Assembly (NCBI GenBank): GCA_946543495.1
Contig: CAMNLS010000081.1
Coordinates: 1 to 6,241 of the forward strand
Direction: 5' to 3'
Length of the DNA stretch: 6,241 nt
Source of the DNA: an uncultured Selenomonadales bacterium
GTDB lineage: Bacteria; Bacillota; Negativicutes; Selenomonadales; Selenomonadaceae
Shown here: positions 1 through 5,298 of the stretch, in pieces
How positions within the stretch are numbered: position 1 is the stretch's first letter
How the letters are laid out: every line of letters starts with the position of its first letter
Translations under genes and position numbers: made by a program
The notes under the pieces: model-generated
What the model was told of the DNA's origin: nothing
What the model saw: the letters and a program-made list of their open reading frames with translations, nothing else
Databases searched by the model: none

Positions 1-51
1 AATCGTTAGGCTCGAAAGGGCGCGGAGGTTCGAGTCCTCTCTGCTCCGCCA
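1..51 (+). tRNA. tRNA-Ser, 3' part only (5' half lies before the window)
   Basis: The visible part contains, in order, the 3' side of the anticodon stem (about 3-7), a long variable arm with stem GCTC/GGGC (10-13 with 18-21) capped by a GAAA loop, a five-pair T stem (24-28 with 36-40) around the loop TTCGAGT (29-35), the 3' acceptor strand (41-47), discriminator G48 and an encoded CCA (49-51). A long variable arm marks class II tRNAs (Ser, Leu, bacterial Tyr). A G discriminator fits Ser, whereas Leu and Tyr normally carry A. tRNA-Sec also has G, but its variable arm is usually longer. The anticodon is outside the window, so the isoacceptor cannot be read. The two A residues at 1-2 would be positions 37-38 of the anticodon loop. 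Confidence 0.88.
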
Positions 52-81
52 TAAAGAAAACAAACGCTCTTCGATGGGCGG

Positions 82-109
82 TTGAAAAAAATCGTCGTGC
101 GGAGTTAAT
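82..109 (+). promoter_or_regulatory. weak candidate promoter upstream of dapL
   Basis: TTGAAA at 82-87 resembles a -35 box (5 of 6 consensus bases). GTTAAT at 104-109, 16 bases downstream, matches the -10 consensus at 4 of 6. A transcript would begin near 116, inside the 3' arm of the hairpin at 89-123. The match is modest and may be chance. The alternative is that dapL is read from the upstream tRNA transcript. Confidence 0.25.
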
Positions 110-123
110 CTGTACGGCGATTT
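89..123 (+). promoter_or_regulatory. strong hairpin in the dapL leader
   Basis: AAATCGTCGT (89-98) pairs with ACGGCGATTT (114-123) with one T-G wobble. The stem continues inward through 99-103 with 109-113 (two wobbles) to a five-base loop at 104-108, giving about 15 pairs without a bulge. On the + strand no T run follows, so it is not a normal terminator for the tRNA. On the - strand the stem is followed directly by seven T residues (the A run at 85-91), the form of an intrinsic terminator for leftward transcription. It could equally be a structured leader element for dapL. Which of these it is cannot be settled from the sequence. Confidence 0.55.
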
Positions 124-146
124 AGAGTTTAAGGAGGAATTTATTA

Positions 147-1379
147 ATGGCAAGAATCAACGAGAACTATTTGAAATTGCCGGGTGCTTATCTTTTCTCT
201 GAAGTCGGTAAACGCGCCGCCGCTTATCAAAAAGAAAACCCCGATGCAAAAATTATTCGTCTGGGTATCGGCGATGTTACTCGCCCGTTGCCGCAAGTTT
301 GTATCGACGCAATGAAGAAGGCCGCTGACGAAATGGGGCATGTCGAAACTTTCCGCGGCTATGGTCCCGAACAAGGCTACAGCTTCCTGCGTGATAAGAT
401 TACTGACTATAATTATAAACGTCGCGGGCTTGACGTGAGCGCGGACGAAATTTTTATTAGCGACGGTTCCAAATGCGATTGCGGCAACATTCAAGAGATT
501 TTCTCGCTCGACTGCAAGATTGCTCTCGGCGATCCCGTCTACCCTGTCTACAACGATTCAAACGTCATGGCGGGGCGCACGGGCAATATAAAAGCCGACG
601 GACACTTTGAAGGCATCGTCTACTTGCCGTGCACTGCCGAAAATAATTTTGCTCCGACACCGCCCGCCGAAAAGGTCGACATGGTTTATCTTTGCTCGCC
701 GAACAATCCAACGGGCACCACGCTTAGTAAAGCCTCGCTTGAATCTTGGGTTGCCTATGCCAAAGAAAATGACGCCGTGATTCTTTATGACGCCGCCTAT
801 GCCGCTTACATCACCGAACCCGACGTTCCGCGTTCGATTTACGAGATTGAAGGCGCACGCGACGTAGCGATTGAGTTCCGCTCCTTCAGCAAGACGGCAG
901 GTTTCACGGGCACTCGTTGCGGTTATATCGTTATCCCCGAAGGCTTGACGGGTACCACGTCAACGGGCGAACGCGTTCCGTTTAAAAAGCTTTGGGCACG
1001 TCGTCACACTACGAAATTCAACGGCACGAGCTACATCACTCAGCGCGGAGCCGAAGCGATTTACTCCGACGAAGGTCAAGCGCAAGTCAAAGAGCTTGTC
1101 ACCTATTATCTTGAGAATGCAAGAATCATTCGCGAAAGCTTATCGGCGGCGGGCTTGACGACTTATGGCGGCGTCAACGCGCCTTATATCTGGTTGAAGA
1201 CGCCCGACGATATTCCGTCGAGCTGGGATTTCTTTGATAAGCTCCTGCGCGAAAAACACATCATCGGGACGCCCGGCGCAGGCTTTGGTCCTTGCGGCGA
1301 AGGTTATCTGCGTCTAACGAGCTTCAACAGCCGCGAAAATACAATCGAGGCTTGCGAACGTCTCAAAAGTTTTAAATGA
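147..1379 (+). CDS. dapL: LL-diaminopimelate aminotransferase (DapL)
   Basis: This PLP enzyme of the fold-I aminotransferase family transfers the amino group of glutamate to tetrahydrodipicolinate, giving LL-2,6-diaminopimelate in one cytoplasmic step and bypassing the acylated DapD/DapC/DapE intermediates. The product feeds lysine and, through DapF, peptidoglycan. The 410 residues match the usual family length. Visible hallmarks are LGIGDVTRPLP (39-49), the FRGYGPEQG region (69-77), SPNNPTG (184-190, PLP-contacting Asn187), LYDAAYAAY with Asp215 for the pyridine nitrogen, SFSKTAGFTGTR with Schiff-base Lys249, and YLRLTSF with Arg389 as the likely carboxylate-binding arginine. AAGGAGG at 131-137 lies nine bases before the ATG. 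The LPP20-like gene follows after about 50 bases and may share its transcript, although the two products have no obvious functional link. No missing key residues or frameshift seen. Confidence 0.96.
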   Translation: MARINENYLKLPGAYLFSEVGKRAAAYQKENPDAKIIRLGIGDVTRPLPQVCIDAMKKAADEMGHVETFRGYGPEQGYSFLRDKITDYNYKRRGLDVSADEIFISDGSKCDCGNIQEIFSLDCKIALGDPVYPVYNDSNVMAGRTGNIKADGHFEGIVYLPCTAENNFAPTPPAEKVDMVYLCSPNNPTGTTLSKASLESWVAYAKENDAVILYDAAYAAYITEPDVPRSIYEIEGARDVAIEFRSFSKTAGFTGTRCGYIVIPEGLTGTTSTGERVPFKKLWARRHTTKFNGTSYITQRGAEAIYSDEGQAQVKELVTYYLENARIIRESLSAAGLTTYGGVNAPYIWLKTPDDIPSSWDFFDKLLREKHIIGTPGAGFGPCGEGYLRLTSFNSRENTIEACERLKSFK

Positions 1380-1428
1380 TTAATGCGGCTTTAACAAAGG
1401 TATGATAAATTTCGGAAAAAGGAGAGTG

Positions 1429-2562
1429 ATGAAAATGAAGGTGCCAAAAATTTTCTCGGCAATCGCGGCGGCAGTGATTCTGTTTGCGACGAGTAGCGGA
1501 ACTTCGGCGGCGACAAGCGCGAATAATTTTGTCGAAGGCGTTGACTGGAAGAATCAAGTTATCACAGTGACGGGCGAGGGCGTCGCTCCTGCTAATGCCG
1601 TCAATTACACGCAGGCAAAAGGCTTAGCGTCCAAAGCCGCGCAGGCTGATGCTTATCGTAAGCTCGGCGAAATTATTAATGGTGTGCGCGTCGAAGGCGA
1701 AACTACCGTCGAGAAAATGCTGACGACTTACGACCGAGTTCAAATGAAAGTCGAAGCAACGATTAAGGGCGCAAAGGTCATTAACGAAACGTTTTTAAGC
1801 GATGGCGGCTATCGTGTGACAATGCAAGTGCCGCTGTTCGGTGTGTCGAATTCATTGGCGAGCGCGGTTCTTGAAAGACCTAATGCACTTGAGCCTTTCC
1901 CCAATCCTGTCATCGAAGTCGCTCCCAGTTCCGTGCCTTATACCTCAGCAACGCCCATACAACAAAGAATCGAAGCTACATCAAGGGGAACAGGCAACGC
2001 GGGAAGTTACATCCCCGCGCCGACAATGCCAACGACACCTTATAAGCCGCCGCTCTCAAGAATGGCAGTTCCGTCACTCGACACGATTATTTTACAGAAG
2101 ATGCAGTCAGATACACTCTCAATGCAGGCGACGACTTATCAGCCTTATCAAACTTCGCCAACGACTTATAACAACTCAACGGCTACTCAACCTGTAAGAA
2201 AGTCCGTTGCGGAATATGCGTCAATGGCTGAAGGTGATTACACCGGTTTAATCGTCGACTGCCGCGGGCTTGAGCTTCAACCCGTCATGAGTCCCGTTAT
2301 CGTGAATTCAAATGGCACGAAGATTTACGGGCACAAAAATCTTGACATCGACAGAGTTATTCGCGAGGGCATGGCAGATTATATTGACGATACCGAAAAC
2401 GTCGGGCGCGCAGGAACAAATCCGCTTGTCGTTAAGGCGGTCGGCGTGCAGAACTTTAATAGCAATCCTGTTCTTGCCATTCCCGATTCCAATCGCGTTT
2501 TGATTGAGAACTATGCTACAAAGTTTCTAAAGGACTTAAAGGTTGTCTTTCTCTTCGACTAA
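1429..2562 (+). CDS. exported LPP20/FlgT-like envelope protein
   Basis: Numbering is from ATG 1429 (377 residues). The frame is open back to ATG 1402, but AGGAG (1420-1424) lies downstream of that codon, four bases before 1429 and ten before ATG 1435, so 1429 or 1435 is the likely start. Residues 1-27 form a Sec signal peptide (KMKVPK basic end, hydrophobic 8-20, cleavage probably after TSA at 27 or 31). There is no lipobox cysteine, so it is probably soluble in the periplasm or attached otherwise. Residues about 44-138 (VTGEGVAP, a helix around QAKGLASKAAQADAYRKLGE, GVRVEGETTV, then YRVTMQVPLFG) resemble the LPP20/FlgT N-terminal domain of flagellar and envelope proteins. A Pro/Thr/Ser/Tyr-rich linker (about 155-255) leads to a second folded part (about 270-377) containing YTGLIVDCRGLELQPVMSP. 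This resembles the C-terminal half of LPP20-like proteins in diderm Firmicutes and deltaproteobacteria. Its precise role is unknown, and no flagellar genes are visible nearby. Confidence 0.8.
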   Translation: MKMKVPKIFSAIAAAVILFATSSGTSAATSANNFVEGVDWKNQVITVTGEGVAPANAVNYTQAKGLASKAAQADAYRKLGEIINGVRVEGETTVEKMLTTYDRVQMKVEATIKGAKVINETFLSDGGYRVTMQVPLFGVSNSLASAVLERPNALEPFPNPVIEVAPSSVPYTSATPIQQRIEATSRGTGNAGSYIPAPTMPTTPYKPPLSRMAVPSLDTIILQKMQSDTLSMQATTYQPYQTSPTTYNNSTATQPVRKSVAEYASMAEGDYTGLIVDCRGLELQPVMSPVIVNSNGTKIYGHKNLDIDRVIREGMADYIDDTENVGRAGTNPLVVKAVGVQNFNSNPVLAIPDSNRVLIENYATKFLKDLKVVFLFD

Positions 2563-2585
2563 GACTTTACTAATAAAAATTTTCT

Positions 2586-2613
2586 TCCCGTCAAACGTGG
2601 CGGGATTTTTTTT
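2586..2613 (+). terminator. intrinsic terminator after the LPP20-like gene
   Basis: TCCCG (2586-2590) pairs with CGGGA (2601-2605). Inner pairs 2591-2593 with 2598-2600 (one wobble) make eight pairs around an AACG loop, followed at once by eight T residues (2606-2613). It lies 23 bases past the stop of the LPP20-like gene and ends only nine bases before the next gene's GGAGG, so the thioesterase must depend on readthrough or on a promoter placed before the terminator. Confidence 0.92.
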
Positions 2614-2634
2614 GATAACATCGGAGGTCTTGCA

Positions 2635-3024
2635 ATGAGCTATGAAAGTTTAGTCGGCATGACGAACGCCGTTGAAGAAATCGTCACGGAAAAAAATACT
2701 GCGCTGGCTCTTGGTTCAGGGAGCTTAAAAGTTTTCGCGACGCCCGCAATGATTCGACTGATTGAGGAAGCGTCTGCAACGCTCGTTGAAAAAAATCTGC
2801 CGCTTGAATCAACGTCCGTCGGCATTTCGCTTAACGTCAAACACACTGCGCCGACGCCAATCGGAATGAAAGTCCGCGCAGAGGTTAAAATTATTTCCGT
2901 CGAAGGTCGCAAAATTATCTTTGAGGTCGCCGCTTTCGATGAGCGGGGAGAAATTGGTCGCGGGTCACACGAACGCTTTATCGTCGACAGGAAAAAATTT
3001 CAAAGCAAAGCGGACGCTAAATGA
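2635..3024 (+). CDS. FlK-like hotdog acyl-CoA thioesterase
   Basis: A single hotdog-fold domain of 129 residues, related to fluoroacetyl-CoA thioesterase FlK and the broad thioesterase family around it. It probably hydrolyses a short acyl-CoA in the cytoplasm. The FlK catalytic residues are all present at the correct spacing: Thr36 in FATPAM, Glu44 in RLIEEAS and His70 in VKHTAPTP (FlK Thr42, Glu50, His76). Gly63 in TSVG corresponds to FlK Gly69, and GRGSHERFIVD (108-118) matches the family's C-terminal strand. The lid phenylalanine FlK Phe36 corresponds here to Ser30, which argues against specialised fluoroacetyl-CoA activity. The native substrate is unknown. GGAGG at 2623-2627 is seven bases before the ATG. 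The gene sits alone between a strong terminator and the rny promoters, so context gives no metabolic clue. Confidence 0.88.
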   Translation: MSYESLVGMTNAVEEIVTEKNTALALGSGSLKVFATPAMIRLIEEASATLVEKNLPLESTSVGISLNVKHTAPTPIGMKVRAEVKIISVEGRKIIFEVAAFDERGEIGRGSHERFIVDRKKFQSKADAK

Positions 3025-3037
3025 GCGCGTTTTTTTT
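3011..3037 (+). terminator. probable weak terminator overlapping the thioesterase stop codon
   Basis: Two mutually exclusive short stems are possible: CGCT/AGCG (3015-3018 with 3024-3027), or ACGC/GCGT (3014-3017 with 3027-3030) extended by two G-T wobbles. The second sits directly against an eight-T run at 3030-3037. The stem is short, but the T tract and the position just before the rny promoters favour a terminator. Confidence 0.45.
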
Positions 3038-3049
3038 GCCGCAAAGTAT

Positions 3050-3078
3050 TTGACATATCCCTTGACAATCTATAAAAT
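3050..3078 (+). promoter_or_regulatory. sigma-70-type promoter P1 for rny
   Basis: A perfect -35 box TTGACA (3050-3055), a 17-base spacer and a -10 box TAAAAT (3073-3078, 5 of 6). An overlapping TATAAA at 3071-3076 would give a 15-base spacer. The expected start point is near 3085, giving a leader of about 25 bases before the GTG of rny. Confidence 0.8.
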
Positions 3079-3091
3079 ATCTCGGTATACA
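3062..3091 (+). promoter_or_regulatory. overlapping promoter P2 for rny
   Basis: A second perfect TTGACA (3062-3067) begins 12 bases after the first. TATACA at 3086-3091 (4 of 6) lies 18 bases downstream of it. Initiation would fall near 3098, leaving an extremely short leader before the GTG at 3109. The two sites overlap, so RNA polymerase cannot occupy both at once. P2 is weaker by -10 match. Confidence 0.5.
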
Positions 3092-3103
3092 AGAAAAAGT
3101 TTT

Positions 3104-3112
3104 AGGGGGTGA
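3104..3112 (+). promoter_or_regulatory. ribosome binding site overlapping the rny start codon
   Basis: AGGGGGTGA (3104-3112) can pair with the 16S anti-Shine-Dalgarno over nine positions, one of them a G-U pair. The only standard start codon in the rny frame nearby, GTG 3109-3111, lies inside this motif, and no other purine-rich site is seen upstream. Normal spacing would instead point to the in-frame ATC at 3118 or ATT at 3124, both rare start codons. Confidence 0.55.
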
Positions 3113-4653
3113 GTGTTATCGCTATTACAATCGTAGCAGCCATCATTGCAATTATTCTCGGCGCATTCGGCGGTTATGCGGCGCGTAAGAGATCGGCTGA
3201 AGCTCAAATCGGTTCAGCTGAAGAAGAAGCACGACGCATCGTCGAAGAGGCGCGGGAAAAATCTAACGCAGAAAAGAAAGAAGCCATTCTTGAAGCTAAA
3301 GAAGAAATTCATAGAATGCGGCAGGATCTCGACCGCGACACCAAAGAACGACGCAACGAACTTTCTCGCCAAGAACGCCGCGTAGTACAGAAGGAAGAGA
3401 ACCTGGATAAGAAGTTGGATTCGCTTGAAAAAAAGGAAGTTCTTCTAAGTAAGAAAGAGGCGCGACTAAATGAGTCGCAAGCACAGCTCGACGCAATGCA
3501 GGAAAAGGAAGATGCTGAACTTGAACGCATTGCCGAGCTTAGCCGAGATGAAGCGCGAACCATTCTGATGAATGAAATCGAAGAGGGCTTGAAGCATGAT
3601 AAAGCACTCCGAATTAAAGAATGTGAAGCGCAAATCCGGGACGAGGCAGACAAGAGAGCACGAGACATCTTAAGCACGGCGATTCAACGTTGCGCAGCAG
3701 ATCACGTGACGGAAACAACGGTATCAGTCGTGGCACTTCCAAGCGACGACATGAAAGGAAGAATTATTGGACGCGAAGGCAGGAATATTCGCACACTGGA
3801 AACTTTGACGGGCATTGATTTAATAATCGACGATACGCCCGAAGCTGTCATCTTGTCGGGCTTTGATCCCGTCAAGCGTGAGATTGCTCGCGTTGCTCTG
3901 GAAAAGTTAATTTCAGACGGACGAATTCACCCTGCGCGGATTGAAGAAATGGTCGAAAAGGCAACGCGTGAAGTCGATAACCGCATGAAAGAGGCGGGCG
4001 AACAGGCAACCTTCAAAGTCGGCGTTCACGGGATACACCCTGAATTAGTCAAACTCTTAGGGCGGCTGAAATATCGCACAAGCTACGGGCAAAACGTCTT
4101 GAATCACTCAATCGAAGTGGCGACGCTGGCGGGCATTATGGCAAGCGAACTCGGCGTCGACGTGAACTTGGCTAAGCGCGCAGGACTTCTTCACGACATA
4201 GGCAAGGCAGTTGATCACGAAATCGAAGGACCGCACGTGACGATTGGCGCGGACTTGGCTAAACGCTACCGCGAAAATAAAGTAGTCATCAATGCGATTG
4301 CCTCTCATCATGGCGACATTGAAGCGACTTCAGTCGAAGCAGTCTTAGTAGCGGCGGCGGATGCGGTTTCGGCAGCGAGACCCGGCGCACGTCGTGAAAG
4401 TTTGGAAATGTATCTCAAGCGGCTCAAGATGTTGGAAGAAATTGCCGAGTCGTTTGAGGGCGTGGAAAGGTGCTTTGCAATTCAGGCGGGCAGAGAGATT
4501 CGCGTCATGGTTAAGCCTGATAAAATCGACGACGCGGCGGCAATCACTCTTGCTCATGATATAGTTAAGAAGATTGAAAAGGATTTGGACTATCCCGGAC
4601 AAGTTCGGGCGACCATAATTCGCGAAGTTCGAGTTGTCGACTACGCGAAATAG
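3109..4653 (+). CDS. rny: ribonuclease Y
   Basis: Membrane-anchored endoribonuclease that starts bulk mRNA decay in many Firmicutes and is a component of the RNA degradosome. The 514 residues match the family's length of about 510-520. Residues 2-22 form a transmembrane helix. A long charged coiled coil, rich in Glu, Lys and Arg, covers about 28-190. A KH RNA-binding domain carries IIGREGRNIRTLE (219-231). The HD phosphohydrolase domain follows, with His333 (LNHSIEVA), His362-Asp363 (LLHDIGKAVDHE), His376, His400-His401 (SHHGD) and Asp418 (AAADAVSAARPGARRESLE) as likely metal or catalytic residues. The C-terminal part ends VRVVDYAK, typical of the family. The start is given as GTG 3109 for lack of another standard codon; the choice affects only the first three to five residues before the membrane helix. 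It is driven by the two promoters just upstream and probably heads an operon with the next two genes. Confidence 0.97.
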   Translation: MSVIAITIVAAIIAIILGAFGGYAARKRSAEAQIGSAEEEARRIVEEAREKSNAEKKEAILEAKEEIHRMRQDLDRDTKERRNELSRQERRVVQKEENLDKKLDSLEKKEVLLSKKEARLNESQAQLDAMQEKEDAELERIAELSRDEARTILMNEIEEGLKHDKALRIKECEAQIRDEADKRARDILSTAIQRCAADHVTETTVSVVALPSDDMKGRIIGREGRNIRTLETLTGIDLIIDDTPEAVILSGFDPVKREIARVALEKLISDGRIHPARIEEMVEKATREVDNRMKEAGEQATFKVGVHGIHPELVKLLGRLKYRTSYGQNVLNHSIEVATLAGIMASELGVDVNLAKRAGLLHDIGKAVDHEIEGPHVTIGADLAKRYRENKVVINAIASHHGDIEATSVEAVLVAAADAVSAARPGARRESLEMYLKRLKMLEEIAESFEGVERCFAIQAGREIRVMVKPDKIDDAAAITLAHDIVKKIEKDLDYPGQVRATIIREVRVVDYAK

Positions 4654-4667
4654 TTCAATACGTAATG

Positions 4668-4713
4668 GATGCGTGGTGCGTAATGAATTCTAAAGCTTTA
4701 CGCATTGCGCATT
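4668..4713 (+). repeat. imperfect palindrome in the rny-downstream gap
   Basis: Bases 4669-4683 pair with 4698-4712 without a bulge: five Watson-Crick pairs, three consecutive G-T wobbles, then seven Watson-Crick pairs. A further G-T pair lies at 4668/4713, and the loop (4684-4697) has 14 bases. The arms are built from GCGTAATG/CGCATT units, and CGTAATGGAT (4661-4670) is nearly repeated as CGTAATGAAT (4680-4689). Only a four-T run follows, after TTAAAA, so termination would be weak. It could trim or stabilise the rny mRNA end, act as a partial terminator, or be a copy of a dispersed intergenic repeat. Confidence 0.6.
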
Positions 4714-4747
4714 AAAATTTTCGTTCAGTCAAAGGAGGTTGTAAGCG

Positions 4748-5275
4748 GTGTTTGATTTTCTGAAGAGAACGAAGAAACCCAATCCCGATGCTAGTCGGTT
4801 GTTAGCGTCAATCTTGGTGGTGTTTCCTGTAGTTCAATCAGTAACGTATGATTCAAAAGGCGAGACGCTTGAATTCTCCTTTGCCTTGAATGGAAAATTT
4901 ACGAAAGACGATTTCGAGAACTTCTTAGCTTACGTGGCGGAGTCTTTAGAGACGTTTCATCATTTGGAAGGGCTTAGCGGCGCAAAAATTGAACTCAACG
5001 TTGAGGGCGTATATGGCACTTGCTTTTTAAATGTGCGACGAGATGTGGCAACGCTGACCTGTCGAGAACTGTCACTTTTGACGGATCTGGCGTCAAATTA
5101 TTTCGGTGAGAATTTGATTGAGGAATACAACGACAACTTCTTCCCAGACGAAGAATATTTGATAGCGCAAGAAAATTATTTGGAGCAGTGCTTAAATAAT
5201 ATGCGTCAAATGCGAGTCGAAGGGCGGCTTGTCGGTGTGCGTGAACATGAACGCGTTGTGGTTTATGCTCGTTAA
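4748..5275 (+). CDS. unrecognised 175-residue protein between rny and ymdB
   Basis: I do not recognise the family. AAAGGAGGTT (4731-4740) precedes GTG 4748 at a suitable distance (nine bases after GGAGG), and the frame is open to 5275. The protein starts MFDFLKRTKK, a short aromatic/basic head, and continues with alternating strand-like and helix-like stretches: TLEFSFAL (40-47), a probable helix around 52-70, strands at AKIELNVEG (79-87) and GTCFLNVRR (90-98), a helix around 105-118, a very acidic stretch (about 121-145, EEYNDNFFPDEE), and a final strand ERVVVYAR (168-175). There is no signal peptide, clear membrane helix or recognised catalytic motif. It is 94 bases after rny and 23 bases before ymdB, so it is probably co-transcribed with both and may act in RNA turnover or its control. 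This functional link is inferred from position only. Confidence 0.85.
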   Translation: MFDFLKRTKKPNPDASRLLASILVVFPVVQSVTYDSKGETLEFSFALNGKFTKDDFENFLAYVAESLETFHHLEGLSGAKIELNVEGVYGTCFLNVRRDVATLTCRELSLLTDLASNYFGENLIEEYNDNFFPDEEYLIAQENYLEQCLNNMRQMRVEGRLVGVREHERVVVYAR

Positions 5276-5298
5276 GCTTTGAGCGAGGTGAAAACTTT

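Noticed and set aside
1..51. tRNA-Sec rather than tRNA-Ser
   Set aside because: The G discriminator would fit, but the variable arm (four pairs with a GAAA loop) is too short for typical tRNA-Sec; the 5' half would settle it.
60..81. Short stem CGCTC/GGGCG after the tRNA as its terminator
   Set aside because: Only five pairs, and it is followed by an A run rather than T residues on the + strand.
144..494. Open frame of 116 codons on the - strand inside dapL
   Set aside because: It is antisense to the conserved N-terminal third of DapL, has no ribosome site or recognisable product, and is explained by the base composition of the real gene.
1378..1406. Promoter for the LPP20-like gene with -10 TATGAT at 1401-1406
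   Set aside because: The -10 match is good, but no acceptable -35 box lies 16-18 bases upstream, so it is not supportable.
1402..1428. Upstream ATG as the start of the LPP20-like protein
   Set aside because: The ribosome binding site (1420-1424) lies downstream of this ATG, and the extra residues (INFGKRRV) would put a non-typical stretch ahead of a good signal peptide.
1841..2197. 118-codon + strand frame within the LPP20-like gene
   Set aside because: It is a different frame of the low-complexity linker; its product is rich in Arg, Gln and Ser with no domain, and the host frame is intact across it.
2640..2912. 90-codon - strand frame over the thioesterase
   Set aside because: It mirrors the conserved hotdog gene and has no independent start signals.
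3309..3677. 122-codon - strand frame over the RNase Y coiled coil
   Set aside because: The Ser/Arg-rich product is the expected antisense of Glu/Lys/Arg-rich coiled-coil codons, not a gene.
4345..4602. 85-codon - strand frame in the RNase Y HD region
   Set aside because: It is antisense to conserved HD-domain coding sequence, with no ribosome site or recognisable motif.
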